A stretch of 64,000 nt of DNA from Aurifilum marmelostoma (lineage: Eukaryota; Ascomycota; Sordariomycetes; Diaporthales; Cryphonectriaceae). This document shows, in pieces, positions 1 through 12,639 of this stretch. How positions within the stretch are numbered: position 1 is the first letter of the stretch; each line of letters begins with the position of its first letter. The notes below the pieces were generated by a model that was not told the DNA's origin, ran no database searches, and was given only the letters and a program-made list of their open reading frames with translations. Both the position numbers and the translations under genes were made by a program. The DNA is taken from contig JAMXSV010000028.1 in NCBI GenBank assembly GCA_027559495.1, forward strand, positions 2,170,001-2,234,000. Direction: 5' to 3'.

Positions 1-67
1 CCGAGTCATCAATGCTGCTCCGTCCCTGGAGAAAGCTGAGATCCATGGCATAGACGACCAGAGGCCC

Positions 68-1320
68 ATGTCCTCCAAAATCATGGGCATGCTGGGCCGC
101 ATCTTCATCGAGACCATCCCGCAATGGCTCACCGTCGGGGCTATGCTGCTCCTGATCTTCGGGGGATGCTGCTCCAACGTCTTTGCCCTCGAAGCCATCA
201 TCCAGTTAGTGCCCTCAGCAGCTATCCCGTCCTCCCTCTCCAGAACGCGCCCTGTTGAACCTGCTTTGCTGACCGGAAACCTCGCGGGAAAACAACAGGA
301 TCGAGCCAGCCAGCGGGACCCTCCTGACCTTTGTCCAGTTTCTCTTCGTTGCCGTCACAGGCTACATCTCCCAGTTCGACAACACCCGGCCGCCCCTCTT
401 TATGCGACCAAACAAGGTTCCTCTCAAGCGCTGGCTCATCAACATTGTATTGTTCTTCAGCATCAACACGCTTAACAACCATGCCTTTAGCTACGATATC
501 TCCGTGCCTGTCCACATCATCCTCAGGTCTGGAGGCAGCATCACGACTATGATTGCTGGGAGCATCTGGGGGAAGAGATATTCTCGTATACAGCTCACGG
601 CTGTGGTGTTGCTGACCATTGGGGTCATCACCGCGGCCTGGTCGGATGCGCAGACCAAGGTGAGACCGGGCCCTCTGGAAAAACACCGCCAGCGAGGCCT
701 TCAGGCTGACAAAAAGACAGGGCACAGCGGAAGAAAAAGCCGGAAGTACCGCGAGCTTCAACGTCGGCCTTGCCATCCTTCTCTTCGCTCAGATCCTCTC
801 CGCAATCATGGGTCTTTATACCGAAGAAACGTATCGAAAATACGGCCCTCACTGGAAGGAAAATCTTTTCTACTCACATCTTCTATCCTTACCGCTCTTC
901 ATTCCATTCATGCCGTCCATGTGGAGACAATGGAACAAGCTGGCGAGCAGCCCGCCTCTGCCCCTACCGATTGCCGACTTGTTTGGCCTCGAAAAGCTTC
1001 CGGCCGATATCCAACAGGGCATTGACAGGATTCACATTCCGAGCCAGATCTTCTACCTGGTCATGAATGTTTTGACGCAGTATGCGTGCATTCGGGGCGT
1101 CAACCTGCTTGCGGCAGCGTCGTCGGCACTGACAGTCACGATTGTCTTGAACATTCGCAAACTTGTGAGCCTCCTGCTCAGCATCTGGTTGTTTGGGAAC
1201 AAACTGGCCACGGGTACTCTGCTCGGTGCTTGTATTGTGTTCTTTGCAGGGGGCTTATACTCTCTTGATCCTGGCAAGAAGACCAAGCCGCAGCCTGTCA
1301 GGCTCACAAAGGTCGGTTGA
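68..1320 (+). CDS. YEA4: UAA-family nucleotide-sugar transporter (Yea4/SLC35B4-like)
   Basis: Predicted multi-pass ER/Golgi antiporter that imports a UDP-sugar, by family most likely UDP-N-acetylglucosamine for glycan or chitin synthesis. Exons are 68-204, 299-659 and 721-1320, with a GTTAGT donor at 205 and a GTGAGA donor at 660; these give one open frame of about 365 aa. Family hallmarks are the GGCCSNVFALE segment in the first helix, the TFVQFLFVA helix and the VPVHIILRSGG segment, all as in SLC35B4. The C-terminus ends in a short lysine-rich tail. The frame stays open upstream of the ATG at 68 to the window edge, so the true start could lie outside the window. The family call is firm. The transported substrate is inferred from family only. 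Confidence 0.85.
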
Positions 1321-1981
1321 GTGTTCTCTTGATAATATATATATAAAAAAATTACTATATACAGCGCCTTCTATCTGTTAAAGACGATAGTGTCAATAGC
1401 TTTAGACGGGACATTTCTCACACAAATTGAGAAGCGGTATACAAAAAATATTGGATCATTTCAAAATGAGCCTTTTACTGAGTTTCGCAATTCATACCGC
1501 TGCTTTTTGAACAAAGGGGATTCTCGTCTTTGCAGCTACTCTTTAAAGTTATGAGATCCTGCAGGGCTAGGCGGATCTCCGCGGGGGTTCTGAAGCCTGT
1601 CTGCGCGCGCGGGCCCCTGGAAACACTGCAGAGGCTAGAACCTTAGCTGCTGGCTGGCTCAGTGCACTAAGAATAGCCCTGCAGCTGGGCATCCCTAGAC
1701 GTCATACCTGCCGCCTCCTCTGAGCCCCTCCACTGCTGGGGGATCCCTGGACATGCCGCTGCGAACGAAAATTGGCGGGGAGCTCCGCGGTTGATTCGTC
1801 CCTCACCGTTCACGCCGACCAGTCACATTGACATTTGCTTCCGGGCTATACGTCTTGCCCCAACAAACCCTCCAGCATAACGACGTGCGACCTCTCGAGT
1901 ATCCCCTGGTCGTCCTCCTCTCTTCTCAACCGCAAGGGTTGAGATATAAGTCGCACTCTCGCAGTGCGCATTTCGCACATA
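1321..1981. other. Intergenic region between the transporter and AMP deaminase
   Basis: Begins with an AT-rich 3' flank that includes a short TA run near 1332-1345. Then follows GC-rich sequence and CT-rich sequence near 1900-1925 that probably belongs to the AMP deaminase promoter or 5' leader. No convincing gene was seen. The ORF running from 1828 to 2298 overlaps AMP deaminase in the wrong frame. Confidence 0.6.
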
Positions 1982-2153
1982 ATGGCCGGCAAGTCATGAG
2001 AGAGCAGCACATGCTCTTACAGAGCTCCCTTGGGACGCCTTTAGCTGCCTGGAGCTTCTCGACTGTGGTTCCACAACTAACGCAGAACCTGTCTCAGACC
2101 ACGCCCTACACGATGCTCCCACTCCCGGCTTCGACTCTCCTCGGCTTGACCCC

Positions 2154-5138
2154 ATGGCCATGCCTCTCGCACCCGATTCTGACGAGGAAGACGGCCTCGC
2201 AGCACACCAGAGCCGCAGCACAGGTTCGGGGGAAGATGGTCGTCCGCACACGGGCTCAAAGACCACACCTGAAGAGGGAGACGAGGAAGTGCTCCTGAGA
2301 GATATGCCCAAGAAGACTGCCTTCTACGACCCCGTGGCGGAGCGGCAGATGACACATACCGACGCAAAACTCTTTTACCAGCGCAGCCAGCTCGACCAGA
2401 AGGTCGGCGGCGGACAACCTTGGGCCTCGTCGGCGTATGGCGGCAGCGTCCTCGGCAGCCCCGTCATATCTCATGTTGGAGAACAGCACCAGACAGAGAA
2501 GATGCTCGGCACTTCGTATGAGCTGCCAAACTCTGCGTGGCCGCAAGCAGGTGGCGACAGTGTCCCTGGCAGTGTCTCTAAGAGAGATACTACCCACTTC
2601 GCCTTTTCCAGCAATCGCAGCCAGGCCGGCAGCCAGCCCAACATGCCAAGGGTGCCGAGTGGTCTCGGAGTGAGTGCCCACGACGCAGTTTACCAGGCCC
2701 AGCTGGATATGAGCACGGGCGCGCCCCAGGGGATTGGTAGTGCCTCCTACGTGGGCGCTGACCCATCCGTCACGGCTGAGCTTAGCAGTATTCTCAGCAA
2801 TGTCCAGAAGATACTCGACATACGACACAAGTATATCCGACTGTCTCTGCAAGGGCCAACGGACAACCCCAAGGACGATCCAAGCTGGCCAATCTACCCG
2901 CCTCCCCCTCAGCCCGCCTGGGTGGAAGAGCAGGAAAGGGTGGTGAACCCGAGCACGAGTGCCAACAATAGCATGAACAACAGCATGACCACGCTGCCGC
3001 AGGACCAGGCTCCGGAGCAGCACTCCAAAAGGAAGAAGCACAAGCCTGGCGAAGATGTTGGTGATGACTTCGACATGGCTTTCTTTGAGCCTCTACCCGG
3101 TGCGAGCGAGATGACCTTTGGTCTCGATGCCAACGGCGTCTACCAGGTGTTTGAGAATGAGGAGGCCAAAACAGCCGACACCCCGGCTGTCAACGTGCCG
3201 ACCATCAAGGAATATTATATGGATCTGGATACGATCCTGTCAATCTCGTCTGATGGCCCGTCCAAGAGTTTCGCGTTTCGCCGGCTGCAGTATCTGGAGG
3301 GCAAGTACAACCTCTATGCACTCCTCAATGAGTACCAGGAGACTGCCGACACCAAGAAGGTGCCCCATCGTGATTTTTATAACGTCAGAAAGGTCGACAC
3401 CCACGTGCACCACTCGGCTTGTATGAACCAGAAGCACCTGCTTCGGTTCATCAAGAGCAAGATGAAGAAGTCTCCTGACGAGGTGGTCCTGCATAGGGAT
3501 GGCAAATACCTCACGTTGGCCGAGGTCTTTGAGAGCATCAATCTGACGGCCTATGATCTCAGTATTGACACCCTGGATATGCATGCACACACCGACTCGT
3601 TTCACCGCTTTGACAAGTTCAATCTCAAGTACAACCCGATCGGAGAGTCTCGCCTGCGGACAATATTTCTGAAGACGGACAATCTTATCAAGGGGCGGTA
3701 CCTGGCAGAGATCTCAAAGGAGGTCATAGCAGATCTGGAGTCGAGCAAGTATCAGATGGTCGAGTGGCGTATCTCGATCTACGGCCGGAGTATGGACGAG
3801 TGGGATAAGCTCGCCGCATGGGTGGTCGACAACAAGCTGTTCTCGCACAATGTCAGGTGGCTCATCCAGATCCCTCGCCTTTACGATGTGTACAAGGCAA
3901 GCGGCACTATGGAGACGTTTGAGCAGATCGTGAAGAACCTCTTTCAGCCTCTTTTCGAGGTGACCAAGGACCCTCAGTCTCACCCCAAACTTCACGTCTT
4001 TCTGCAGCGTGTTATCGGTATCGACAGCGTGGATGACGAGAGCAAGGTTGAGCGCCGTCTGTTCAGAAAGTACCCAGTCCCTAGAGATTGGGACACCAAG
4101 CAGAACCCGCCGTATAGCTACTGGATCTACTACGTCTTTGCCAACATGACGTCGCTCAACTTCTGGAGAAAGCAGCGCGGCTTTAATACTTTTGTCCTGC
4201 GGCCTCACTGCGGTGAGGCCGGAGATGTGGAGCACCTCGCAGTGGCAGCTCAGTGCGCGCATAGCATCAGTCACGGCCTGCTGCTGCGAAAGGTACCACT
4301 CCTGCAGTACATCTTCTATCTCGAGCAGATCGGGGTTGCCATGTCGCCCCTTAGCAACAACGCGCTCTTCCTCGCCCTGGAACGAAACCCCTTCCACCAG
4401 TACTTCAAGCGCGGCCTAAACGTGTCCTTGTCCACAGATGACCCGCTGCAGTTTGCTTACACCAAGGAGCCTCTGATGGAGGAGTACGCGGTGGCTGCAC
4501 AGATCTACAAGCTGAGCCCCATCGACATGTGCGAGCTCGCAAAGAACTCGGTCAAGCAGAGCGGGTATGAGCACTCGATCAAGCAGCACTGGCTCGGTTC
4601 TGACTTTCTAATCCCGGGGTACCGAGGCAACACGATGGTCAAGACGAATGTGCCTGACAGGAGAGAGGAATTCCGGTTCCGCACGCTAAGGGAGGAACAG
4701 CAGATGTAAGTTGACCTCTGCTCTCTCCCTCTCCCACATCCCTTTCCTGCTGCCCCTCCAAGAGTGATATACAAGATGGCTGACTTTCGGTTCAGGGTCG
4801 AAATGTACGTCTCGTACAGCAACCCGACCGCCAACCCGCCCGCGGCGGAAAGCAGCACAGCCGCCTCAGCAGCGCCCAACACACCAGCCATGTCTCTGAA
4901 GACGAATGTGAACGTAGACAATATGACATCGTTGCCACGCAGCATGGGTCCGCCGCCGACATCATCACCAGCGATTCCCGCGCAGCAACCACAACAGGCA
5001 ACCGCCGGCTCCTGGCCAGTAGAGGGCATGGCCGACCTGCACCTCTCGGGCAACGAGCCAAGGATCTACCCGGGCATGATCAGCCGCCGGCAGAGGGCGA
5101 ATAGCCTGCGACAGTCGTCGATGCATGAGAGCGATTAG
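2154..5138 (+). CDS. AMD1: AMP deaminase
   Basis: Deaminates AMP to IMP in the purine nucleotide cycle; cytosolic. Exons are 2154-4705 and 4796-5138 (GTAAGT donor at 4706, TTCAG acceptor ending at 4795), giving about 964 aa from the first in-frame ATG. Metal-ligand and catalytic segments of the adenosine/AMP deaminase superfamily are present: KVDTHVHHSACMNQKHLLRF (around residue 415) and SLSTDDPLQF (around residue 760). The regulatory N-terminal third is poorly conserved and the C-terminal tail is low complexity. The reading frame continues upstream of 2154 as far as 1983 with protein-like sequence but no ATG. The true N-terminus is therefore probably longer, through an upstream exon or an indel near 1994. 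Family assignment is very firm; the start is uncertain. Confidence 0.93.
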
Positions 5139-6761
5139 GAGGCGCTTGCGAAGAGGGTGAAGAGCCTGTCGGTGATGGAGTTTCTGGAGGAAGAGGCCGC
5201 GCCGGGAGGCGGGAGGATATGAGCAGCAAAGCAGTACCATGCGTTCAGATGGGACGGTGTATTTTAGGGAACTTGTGCACATAGTGAAGATGATAGTTAC
5301 TGCCTTGCAATGATACCATTCCAAAATTCAACATTTCTGTCCTTCCTCTTCCTCTCGGGACAGAACTTGTCTACGAACTTCATCAGTTGATCTTACCGAG
5401 AAGACGATAGTATTTGTTTGTGGCCCGGCGTGAGGCATACCGAGTTAGTGCCTGTGCTGAGAACAGGAACGCGCAATGATGCACTGTAGATGCACTAGCA
5501 CTCGGCTCACTGCACTACTGTGTGTACTGTACGAGTGGCTGCTGCGAGACCCCTAGAAGGTGGTCTGCGTCTCCTGCAGCCAGCTTACTCGTCTGTACAC
5601 ACAGACGTAATCTGGACTGCCACATTCGACCTCTTGCCCCTTTTTGTTTTTATGTCTTTCTTGATTCATCTGCGTGATGGCAGTGGCGATCTTTTGAACG
5701 TATTTCTTCTTTTCTTTTTTTTTTTTTTTTTTTTTTGCACCATTACACGAGGGCATCAGACCACGATCTTGCTCGCCTCGTTGGGTCAGAAATTGTTTAT
5801 TGCGTATACGAACACTTACACCACTATTTCACGGTGCAACAGCTGCTGCTACCACTACAGTACAGTATGTTGGTACTAACTTAGCCAGCACTGTACAGCA
5901 GCTTACAGTGACTGCTTCGGTGGGGTCACGGCGTTGGTGCCCGATCTTGACCCTGCTCTTCCCTGCTGTACCATAAAGTACACTGTACGTGCTTTCGTCA
6001 CCTGGGGTCTTGCCCCGTGCTGTCCCGTGCAGCCCGACAGTAAACCTGGTTTCTTGGTCTTAGCCTTGGTTCTTGGGCGCTATTAGGGTCTCCATCTTAA
6101 TCAGCCAGCGACCTTGATTGCCCCTTTTGAACCATCTCGAAGACCTATTGTACCCTCTTCGCATAGAGAGGCGGCGCATGACGCTGCATGACAGCTGCTT
6201 CCTACACCACAACAAACACCGGCAGCCATCGATACCAGCGCCATCCTGCACCACCATCCCGACAGAGAGAGAGAGGGAGAGAGACACCACTGCCGCGTCG
6301 AACCACCAGGAGGAGACGGACAACGACGAAGAGCAGCCAACCCTTTCTTCGCAGGTGGTGTGTCCCTTGTGAGTGTGATACGGTACAGGCCGGGGCAACC
6401 TAGGGTCGGCACCAGCCTTCCTCCCCCTTCCCGCTTCCACCAAGTGTGTTTCGGGTGCACCCACCTTTCTGGCCTGGGGCAGCACTTATCTCACCTTCAA
6501 AGCCGCCTACCTACCTTGGAACTTCCAGCAGCCTCTCTCGGCTCGCCCTGCCGTCCGCCGTTTCTTTTAAGTCGCGCATCTTGGCTGGCCCTGCAATACC
6601 TAGGTCTCGTTTATAGAGATACCTGGATTGGCGGGTGCCGAGTTCACGACTCCATCGGAACCACATACCGAATCCTCGCGCCATACCACCACCACCACAA
6701 CCACACGGTCGAGGAGTACAGGACCGGCCTTACTCCTCTCTGACCTGTGCCAGCCGACGCG
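5139..6761. other. Intergenic region with T22 tract and SLA1 leader
   Basis: Holds the 3' flank of AMP deaminase, a pure T run at 5715-5736, and from about 6060 a CT-rich stretch with a GA-rich simple repeat near 6263-6281. That last part is probably the long 5' leader of SLA1. It carries several short upstream ATG-led frames. I see no protein gene that I would defend. Confidence 0.55.
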
Positions 6762-9700
6762 ATGGCATTCCTTGGTGTCTACAAGGCCCTATACGATTAT
6801 GCCCCGCAGTCCGAGGGGGAATTGGAAATCAGCGAAGGAGATCTGCTCTATGTTCTCGAGAAGAGCGGAGACGACGACTGGTGGAAGGCAAAGAAGAAGG
6901 CCAACGCTGAGGAAGAGGAGGAGCCAGTCGGTCTGATCCCGAACAACTACGTCGAGGAGGTGAGCTCGATGAATCTGCCTGGCCTTGACTGACGCCGTCC
7001 TGCTGTGACCGTTCTGACCAAACCCGTTTGTTGTCCAGGCACAACCCATTGCGAAAGCCCGCGCGCTCTACGAGTACACCAGACAGACGGACGAGGAGCT
7101 GTCGTTTCCGGAGGACGCCGAGCTCGACGTCTACGACACTTCAGATCCCGACTGGATCCTCGTTGGCCTCCACAGCGACTATGGTTTCGTTCCTGCCAAC
7201 TACATAGACATGGGCGAGGGCGGCGCCGGCCACGAGGGGTCATCATCCCACGAGCCACACGAAGAGGCTGAGCCTGAGCCCGAGCCCGAGCCTGCTCCTC
7301 CGAGCCTTCCGACCAGACCTCCTGCTCCGCCCTCTCCTGTCGTCGATGACGAGCCCAGCCCGCCGCTCCCGGCACGAAATGTCGCGCCGCCGCCAGAGCC
7401 AAGCAGTCCCGAGGCCCCGAATCCGGCTGCGGCACTGGCTGGCGTGATGGGTGGTGGTCGGGCTGCTGCTCCGCCAGTCACGCGAGAGGTATCACGCCCT
7501 CCCGCAATAAACATCCCTCCGCCGCCGCGGCAAGGCCCGCCCGACGAGGACGAGATATCGCCGCCCCTGCCGGCACGAACTCGGTCCATCCAGTCCACGG
7601 TGGACAGCGACAGGCACCGGGAGAGCCTGTCGCCGCCCAACTCTGCGACGTACCGCGACCCGTTCCCTCAGTACGACCGTCGACAGCCCACCGACCGTGA
7701 TTACGAGCCGCGGCACCAGGACCTATCGCCTGGAGGCTTCCACCTGTATAATATTAATGAGATGATATCGATCATGGGCAAGAAGAAGAAGATGCCAACC
7801 ACGCTCGGGATCAACCTGAAGACGGGCAAGATCCTGCTGGCACCGGAACATGCGCAGGATGGGCCCTCCCAGGAGTGGCCCGCTGATAGGATGACGCACT
7901 ACTCCAGGGAGGGCAAGCACGTGTTCCTCGAGTTCGTGCGGCCTAGCAAGAGCGTGGACTTTCACGCGGGTGCAAAGGATACCGCCGAGGAGATCGTCGC
8001 GGCGCTGGGTGAGCTCGCGGGCGCTGTCCGGGCTGAGGGCCTGCGCGAGGTCATTATGGCTGGCACCGGCAGGGAACTCAGGAAAGGAAAGATGCTCTAC
8101 GACTTCGTGGCCCAGGGCGACGACGAGGTGACGGTGAACGACGGCGACGAGGTGATCATCCTCGACGACATGAAGAGCGAGGACTGGTGGCAGGTACGGC
8201 GGGTCAAGAACGGAAAGGAGGGCGTGGTGCCCAGCAGCTACGTCGAGGTCACGGGCACTATGCCCGCCCAGCCGGCGTCCATGAGCGGCATCAACGCGGG
8301 CCTGTCGTCGGTCGCCCAGAACCGACTCGAGGAGGAGCGCCTGACGAAGCAGGCCGTCAAGGCGGCCAAGAGAGAGGACGAGAAGCGAGGTTCAGAGGTA
8401 GGGCCAGGACTGCGCTTGCCGGAAAGGTCGAGCAGCCTTTCACATAGTAGAGAACGGAATGGTAATTTGTCGTCACAGCGGAAACGCGAGAACGGTCATG
8501 GCAGCAACGGCTCGCGGAGCAGCGCCAAGTCAAGTACGTATTATGCTCATCCTCCCCCGGCCCCCCTCCCCCCCTCTTCCTGCTTTTTGGGAACAAGAAA
8601 CAACACTGACGGTGGACGCCCCCGCGCCAGAACCCGACCCTTCCAAGGTCCGTACGTGGACCGACCGGTCCAAATCGTTTAGTGTCGACGCCCAGTTCCT
8701 GGGTCTAAAGGACGGAAAGATCAACCTGCACAAGGTCAACGGCGTCAAGATTGCGGTACCGATCGCCAAGATGTCCGTCGAGGATCTCGAGTACGTGGAG
8801 CGCATGACGGGCATATCACTCGATGAGGACAAGCCTCTGTCAGAGGTGAAGAGGTCCCGGTCCAGAGCCTCTGCACCGGTTGGCGCTACCATCGAGCAAC
8901 CGAAGAGGCCCGAGTATGACTGGTTCCAGTTCTTCCTCTCCTGCGACATCCAGGTCGGGCTGTGCGAGAGGTATGCCCAAGCGTTCCACCGGGACAACAT
9001 GGATGAGACGGTCCTGCCGGACGTCGACGCGTCTGTGCTTCGGACCCTGGGTCTGCGTGAAGGAGACATCATCAAGGTGATGCGTTTCCTGGACAACAAG
9101 TACGGCCGCAAGAAGGGCAGCGAGGTCCAGGGAGAGGGCGGTCTGTTCTCCGGGCCCGGCGGCGCTCTCAAGAACAACTCGGGTCGACCACGGCCCGAAG
9201 CAAACAGGTCCGCCAGCGACCTGGTTGATCCCAAGGCTCTGGGCGGGTCGAAGGATAGCGAGGCTTCGTCTCCCGCTCCGCTGACGCCTGCGACGACCAC
9301 CTCGGCTGTGTCGACGGGAAAGCCGAGCGGCTTCGACGACGACGCGTGGGATGTCAAGCCAGCCAAGTCCCAGCCCACTCCTGAGCCGCCGGCTCCCGCT
9401 GTGGCACCGGCCCCCGCCCCCGCCGAACCTCCAAAGTCGGCTACCACACCTCTGACGCCGGGCATGCAGGAGCTATCGCTGCTGACGGAGCCTCTGCAGC
9501 CGGCCAAGACTGCGGCTGCCCCTGTTCCTGCGCCGGTCATCACGCAGCCTCCTCCTGCTGCTGCCGCTCCTGCCCAGGCGCCTCAGCCCACCGGCGCCTC
9601 GCCCGGCTTCTTCGCCGGCCTGCCTCCTCAGCAGACGGGCCTGCCGAACGGTCAGTCACCGACGACTCCTCTGAGCCACCAGCTATCTCTGGCACGACAG

Positions 9701-10017
9701 AGGCCTGCTCCCCCATCGGGGGTCCAAGGTCAGGCTGGTATGATAGCTCCGCCTCCTGCGAGACCATTGTCGGCCCCTCAGGCGGCACAGCCCAGCGCGT
9801 TCGGGCCTCCCCCACTGGCACCTCACGTCACGGGGCAGGTGGCGCCTCCTGGACAGAGCCTGAGCGAGATTGGCCAACAGCGGCTGCAGCAGCAGTACGC
9901 CATGCAGATGCAGCAGCCACAGATGACAGGCTTCCCGCAGCAGTCACCTGGAATGTACCCAATGCAGACGGGTATGCAGCCACAGCCGACAGGCTTTGGT
10001 GGGCAAAGCCAGTTCAT

Positions 10018-10053
<36 letters not shown>

Positions 10054-10594
10054 GCCCATGATGAACGGCCAGCAGATGCCACCACAGCAGAGCCCCTTTG
10101 CCGACCCCAGGGCCTCGCAGCAATTCGCGCCCATGCAGATGCAGCCGACTGGTTTCCAGGGCCAGTTCAACCAGAACTCGTTCGTCGGGCCAAACCCAAC
10201 GGGGGGCGTCAACTCATACCTCCCTCCGGCTCTGGAGCCCCAGAGGACTGGTATGCCTGGCCAGATGCAGCCGATGCAACCTCAGCCCACGGGCATGAGC
10301 TTCACACAGGGTTTTGGAAATCACGGCATGGCCCCGACACAGCCGCAGCCACCTGCTCCCCTGGTCCCTCAACAGACAGGGCCACCACCTCCCGTCCGCT
10401 TTGGTGTCCAGGCTGATGCGAAGAAGCTCGCGCCACAGGCCACTGGCCGCCGTGCTAATCTCTCTGCTGCGAGTAAGTTGATCTTCTCCAGGAGTTTCAA
10501 TTTTCTAGATAACGTCTTGTGTCGATGTATAATGAGATTCGATTGGCTAACCTCTTGGTTGCACACAGCTCCTGATAATCCTTTCGGATTCTAG
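6762..10594 (+). CDS. SLA1: Sla1 actin cytoskeleton / endocytic adaptor
   Basis: Scaffold of the cortical actin patch that binds NPFxD cargo and regulators of Arp2/3 during clathrin-mediated endocytosis. Exons are 6762-6959, 7039-8533, 8631-10472 and 10569-10594, giving about 1186 aa, a normal length for the family. Domains in order: SH3 (about 5-66, ALYDYAPQSEGELEI), SH3 (about 70-125, ALYEYTRQTDEELSF), proline-rich linker, SH3 (about 412-472, MLYDFVAQGDDEV), SHD1 (about 569-627) and SAM-like SHD2 (about 659-725). A long Q/P-rich tail follows. It contains a poly-Q run coded near 10016-10050 and repeated LxxQxTG-type motifs (LPPQQTG, LVPQQTG, LEPQRTG, LAPQATG), which are targets of Ark1/Prk1 kinases in yeast. 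The last exon adds only DNPFGF, an NPF signal. The call is very firm. Confidence 0.96.
10016..10051 (+). repeat. CAG repeat coding poly-glutamine in SLA1
   Basis: Uninterrupted CAG codons after ATG at about 10016 encode roughly a dozen glutamines in the low-complexity tail of Sla1. Length polymorphism between strains would be expected for such a tract. Confidence 0.9.
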
Positions 10595-12029
10595 ATTGTT
10601 CAAAAACATGTTCAAAAGAGAAGAAGAAAACCTATCAATACCAGTAGACTTGGGCCCCTCATCGCGAACCCGCCTTCCGTCCGGGGAAAGGTCTTGTACA
10701 AGCCGTCTGAAGTATCGTCGTATGTCCTCTTTGTCGACCACAACAACCCCATGTTACCATACCACTACTATTAGTTGTTGTTTGAGACTGAGCGGGGCTT
10801 ATTATCGGCGTCACCACAGACTCTGTCAAGATCCCGGCAGCGAGAAGACGAAGGGATGATGGCCGGTGGAGATTTTGTTTGTCACAAAAAGAAGAATTTT
10901 ATCAACATTGGATAGCGACTTTCTTCACCTGCTTTAAAAAAGACTTGGTGGGAGGATCAAGGCACAACGCAGCCCCGTCATTCCATAATTTCTAGCCCTC
11001 TCAACATAAAGATTAGCATCTAATACATTAGCCATTAGCGGTGTACATTATCCACTCAAAAGTCGCACAGATGCGTGCGATTACATTGATTCAAGGACCA
11101 GCCCAAACGGGAAACCTGGCAGTGGCTGTCTGGTTTTGGTGAACGCAGTCTGTTATTCGTTGTTGAGATCTTGGGTGTTGAAGCCTCTGCCTACCGAGAA
11201 CAAAGTAGTCCAGGATACCACCACACACTGAAGAATCGTGAGCCGCCGTTGTTGAAACAGAGCCAGCTTCCGAAAAAGCCTGTGCGCAGGGTGGCTGAAG
11301 CCATTCCCCGTTTCAGAGCTGGCATAGCGCCGCCCAGCCCGCGCACATATGCTTGTATTTCAACTAATCTATTTAGCTTTTGGTTTTATTTTCCAGATGA
11401 ATTCCCTTCCTTCTCGACCCTTTGACACCAGCCAGTCAGTTCACATGACAGCTTGGCAGCGCAGCACTTGGCCGCTCAGTCCGATGTAATTAGCCCCTTT
11501 AATCTGCTGCCGGACCTCCAGACCTCCTGTTTTCCACATCAGATGGGGGCGGGAGAACAAGAGACGAGGGCATGCCCACACAGATCCAAGCACTGCGGCT
11601 GGCGACGAATGAGAAGGCCCAGTTGCCTCTTTCTTGTCATTGTGGTGCGCTTCTTGGTGCGCGGGTTGTTCCATCTGGTCTTTTGCACGGAAGAAAGGTT
11701 GTTTGGGCCTCGTCTGGCGGGGAACGGTTGTTGATGCACCATGGCAGCAGGATGTAGAAGTGGCGTTGATTGGGAGCCAAACTCGGGACGGGTGAAGGGG
11801 TGATGTATTCAGAAGGATAGATATAAATATGTATCATCCTCTGCTTGGATCTCGAGGTGCCCTGTCTGGCACCCTCACCTGCATCTTTCGTCCTTCTCAG
11901 ATTTTATATAATCTCCAGTCTGCCTTTCCAAGTCCTATACAGTCCACCTAGCCAGCCTATATTCCTCGGACCAGCCACCATTACCACTTTGTAATATCTC
12001 AACTTCTGTTCCAAGGAAGAACAAACAAC
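10595..12029. other. Intergenic region, no gene seen
   Basis: About 1.4 kb between SLA1 and the small secreted protein gene. Short ORFs around 11171-11757 overlap on both strands and lack coding character. The right end carries a TATAAATA box candidate and a CT-rich leader for the downstream gene. Confidence 0.55.
11822..11829 (+). promoter_or_regulatory. TATA-box candidate of the glycine-rich secreted protein gene
   Basis: TATAAATA about 200 bp before the ATG at 12030, followed by a pyrimidine-rich stretch as is common at fungal transcription starts. Position and sequence fit a core promoter; nothing else supports it. Confidence 0.35.
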
Positions 12030-12246
12030 ATGCAGTTCACATTCGTCCTCGCCCTGGCCGCTGCCACCCTCACCACAGCAGCACCCACCCCCACCACACC
12101 ACAGCACGACGCACGCCAGCTCGGTGACCTCCTCGGCGGCCTCACGGGGACCCAGTCTGCAGGCGGCGCGACCTCGTCCGGCGGGGCTGCGGCTGGGGGC
12201 CTCGGGGCTCTCCTGGGAGGTGCTGGAGGCGCTGGAGGTCTGGTAC

Positions 12247-12282
<36 letters not shown>

Positions 12283-12639
12283 GTCTGATCGAGTTGCTGT
12301 AACGCGAACATGAGGGTCAAATCTAAGTTGGGCGAATGGATGGTGTCTTGAAAGTGATGAAGCCCAAAGTCGCATGAAGAAGCTGGCTAACATTCCTGTG
12401 AACCCCGGCAGACTGATCTTCTCGGAGGTGCCGGTGCCGGAACCGGTGATGAAACCAGTGGTCTCGGAGCGACCGTGGGCGGCGGCCTGGATGGCGGTAT
12501 GTCGCACCACCCAAACTTCGAATCCTCTCTGCCTTTTCCCACTTTTCTGATTCAAGAAGCTGACCTGTCTCCCTTTTTTTCTTCTTACACAGCTGAGGGC
12601 GCTCTGGAGAACCTGGGCGGTGGAGCACTCAAGGAGTAA
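12030..12639 (+). CDS. Small glycine-rich secreted protein
   Basis: Unrecognised small protein of 114 aa, predicted to be secreted. Exons are 12030-12242, 12412-12496 and 12593-12639 (donors GTACGT and GTATGT, acceptors GGCAG and CACAG). Residues 1-18 form a typical signal peptide (MQFTFVLALAAATLTTAA). A threonine/proline stretch and an AR-Q site that could be cut in the pro-region follow. The mature part is built of GG, GLG and GAGG runs with leucines (LLGGLTG, ALLGGAGGAGGL) and has no cysteines. The first intron contains a long TA dinucleotide run. A TATA box lies upstream. Composition suggests a cell-wall or extracellular matrix role, but this is a guess. Confidence 0.75.
12247..12280. repeat. 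(TA)n microsatellite inside an intron
   Basis: Perfect alternating TA run just after the donor of intron 1 of the glycine-rich secreted protein gene. It lies within 10 nt of the 5' splice site, so length changes could alter splicing. Confidence 0.95.

Noticed and set aside
1828..2298. ORF upstream of and overlapping AMP deaminase
   Set aside because: Wrong frame over the overlap and no family resemblance; the frame that continues into the deaminase is the protein-like one.
2256..3041. 261-codon antisense ORF opposite AMP deaminase
   Set aside because: Sense strand is continuous with AMP deaminase; antisense product has no recognisable feature.
8530..9543. 337-codon antisense ORF opposite SLA1
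   Set aside because: Shadow of the proline/alanine-rich SLA1 tail; no domain, and the sense strand codes SHD1 and SHD2.
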